Below are positions 12,975 through 13,768 of a stretch of DNA of 13,768 nt, piece after piece. How positions within the stretch are numbered: the first letter of the stretch is position 1; the number at the start of each line of letters is the position of its first letter. The stretch covers positions 1 to 13,768 of the forward strand of contig JASBUM010000209.1 in assembly GCA_030147905.1 (NCBI GenBank), read 5' to 3'. The notes under the pieces were generated by a model. It worked only from the letters and a program-made list of their open reading frames with translations, made no database searches and was not told the DNA's origin. The translations under genes were made by a program, and so were the position numbers. The stretch comes from Acidimangrovimonas sp. GTDB lineage: Bacteria > Pseudomonadota > Alphaproteobacteria > Rhodobacterales > Rhodobacteraceae.

Positions 12975-13768
12975 ATGACCGACCACACCCGCCCCACCGG
13001 CGTCGATCCGGAAGAGGCCGAGGCCTTCCTCGCCCGCCATCCCGACATCGCCGCCATCGACCTCGTCCTGATCGACGCAAACGGTGTCGGCCGGGGCAAA
13101 TCCATCCGACGGCACGAGCTGCGCGCGCTCTACGAGGGCGGGCGTCATCTGCCGATCTCGATCCTCGGGCTCGACATCTGCGGCGAGGACGTCCACGAAA
13201 CCGGCCTGATCTGGGACGAGGGCGACGGCGACCGGCATGCATGGCCAGTGCCGGGGACCCTTGCGCCGATGCACGCCAGCAGTCCGGCCCGCGCCGAGGT
13301 GCTGCTGAGCATGCACGATCTTGACGGTTCGCCGCTTGCCGGTGATCCGCGTCATGCGCTGGGCGCCCAGATCGGGGCGCTGCGCCGGGCGGGGTATGCC
13401 GCCTCGGCCGCGTTCGAGCTGGAGTTCTTCCTGCTGGCCCCGGCGATGGGCGAGGATGGCCGCCCGCGGCCCGCGCCGGCGGTGCTCGATGGCCGCGTCT
13501 CCGGCCGAACCGAGGTCTATTCCGTCGATCACCTGCACGGGATGGCGCCGCTCTTCGACGACATCTACGCCGCGGCCGAGGCCGCAGGCATCCGCGCCGA
13601 GACGCTGATTTCGGAATATGCGCCGGGACAATACGAACTGACCCTGCATTACCGAGACGATCCGATGCGCGCGGCCGAGGATCTGGTGCGGATGAAGCGC
13701 ATCGTGCGCAACCAGGCCCGGCGCCACCGGGTCACCGCCTGCTTCATGGCCAAGCCCTTTGCCGACCA
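12975..13768 (+). CDS. Glutamine synthetase-like gamma-glutamyl-amine ligase (PuuA-like), truncated by window end
   Basis: The first 264 residues of a glutamine synthetase family protein; about 190 more would be expected beyond the window. The beta-grasp N-terminal domain shows IDLVLIDANGVGRGKSIRR and LPISILGLDICGEDV, and PVPGTLAPM comes next, the pattern of gamma-glutamylputrescine synthetase (PuuA) and its relatives rather than of GlnA. The catalytic domain opens with AAFELEFFLL, where Glu148/Glu150 are metal ligands, and continues with SEYAPGQYELTL, holding Glu214 and Glu221. These enzymes use ATP to join an amine to the gamma-carboxyl of glutamate in the cytoplasm. The ATG at 12975 is 7 nt after the aminotransferase stop, with no clear ribosome-binding site, so coupled translation is likely. 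The neighbours suggest an amine derived from a basic amino acid, possibly agmatine or a guanidino amine. Putrescine is the generic alternative. Confidence 0.9.
   Translation, partial: MTDHTRPTGVDPEEAEAFLARHPDIAAIDLVLIDANGVGRGKSIRRHELRALYEGGRHLPISILGLDICGEDVHETGLIWDEGDGDRHAWPVPGTLAPMHASSPARAEVLLSMHDLDGSPLAGDPRHALGAQIGALRRAGYAASAAFELEFFLLAPAMGEDGRPRPAPAVLDGRVSGRTEVYSVDHLHGMAPLFDDIYAAAEAAGIRAETLISEYAPGQYELTLHYRDDPMRAAEDLVRMKRIVRNQARRHRVTACFMAKPFAD

Noticed and set aside
1..13768. tRNA, rRNA, CRISPR arrays, insertion sequences or phage genes
   Set aside because: No cloverleaf, spacer-repeat pattern, transposase or integrase motif was seen on either strand. The only repeats are the three hairpin elements and two tandem tracts listed.

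Overview
The window is GC-rich (high third-position GC in every convincing gene), tightly packed, and reads as a chromosomal catabolic region of an alphaproteobacterium, most likely a Rhodobacteraceae/Paracoccaceae member. The grounds are codon use, ATGA/TGATG gene overlaps, the close fit of several proteins to families common there, and three copies of a G-rich hairpin followed by a GATATTT...GAAAGA tail, which I recall as frequent between genes in that group. No search was run, so this placement rests on family recognition.

Left half (1-5519): a carnitine / gamma-butyrobetaine catabolic module. A GlxA/AraC-type regulator (cdhR-like, + strand, 4548-5519) diverges across a 70-bp gap from a minus-strand operon. 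In transcription order the operon holds a beta-keto acid cleavage enzyme (cdhC-like, 4477-3566), a fused L-carnitine dehydrogenase-thioesterase (cdhA+cdhB-like, 3569-2097) and an acyl-CoA dehydrogenase (2097-934). After a 286-bp gap with two facing copies of the hairpin repeat comes an NDP-forming acyl-CoA synthetase, cut by the window edge (647-1). Carnitine would be oxidised to 3-dehydrocarnitine, cleaved with acetyl-CoA to betainyl-CoA plus acetoacetate, and betainyl-CoA hydrolysed to glycine betaine. The CoA ligase and acyl-CoA dehydrogenase would feed in gamma-butyrobetaine or crotonobetaine from the side.

Middle (5614-8750, minus): a HisJ/HisQ/HisM/HisP-type polar amino acid ABC transporter, ordered ATPase, binding protein, permease, permease. 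The ATPase reading frame carries one in-frame TGA at codon 82, between Walker A and the Q-loop, with every other motif intact. It is either a recent nonsense mutation or a sequence error. A third hairpin repeat lies between this operon and the convergent cdhR.

Right half (8936-13768, plus): an operon diverging from the transporter across 185 bp. It holds a BetI-like TetR regulator, a thiamine-diphosphate decarboxylase resembling AruI (2-ketoarginine decarboxylase), a possible 81-aa proline-rich small protein joined to both neighbours by ATGA overlaps, a class-III (GSA-like) aminotransferase, and a PuuA-like gamma-glutamyl-amine synthetase cut by the window end. With the divergent basic-amino-acid transporter this looks like a catabolic module for arginine or a related guanidino/diamino compound. 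The combination of AruI-like decarboxylase, class-III aminotransferase and glutamylating ligase is not a textbook pathway to my knowledge. Two tandem-repeat tracts lie in this operon: 39 bp x 3, in frame inside the decarboxylase linker, and 15 bp x 3 inside the small ORF.
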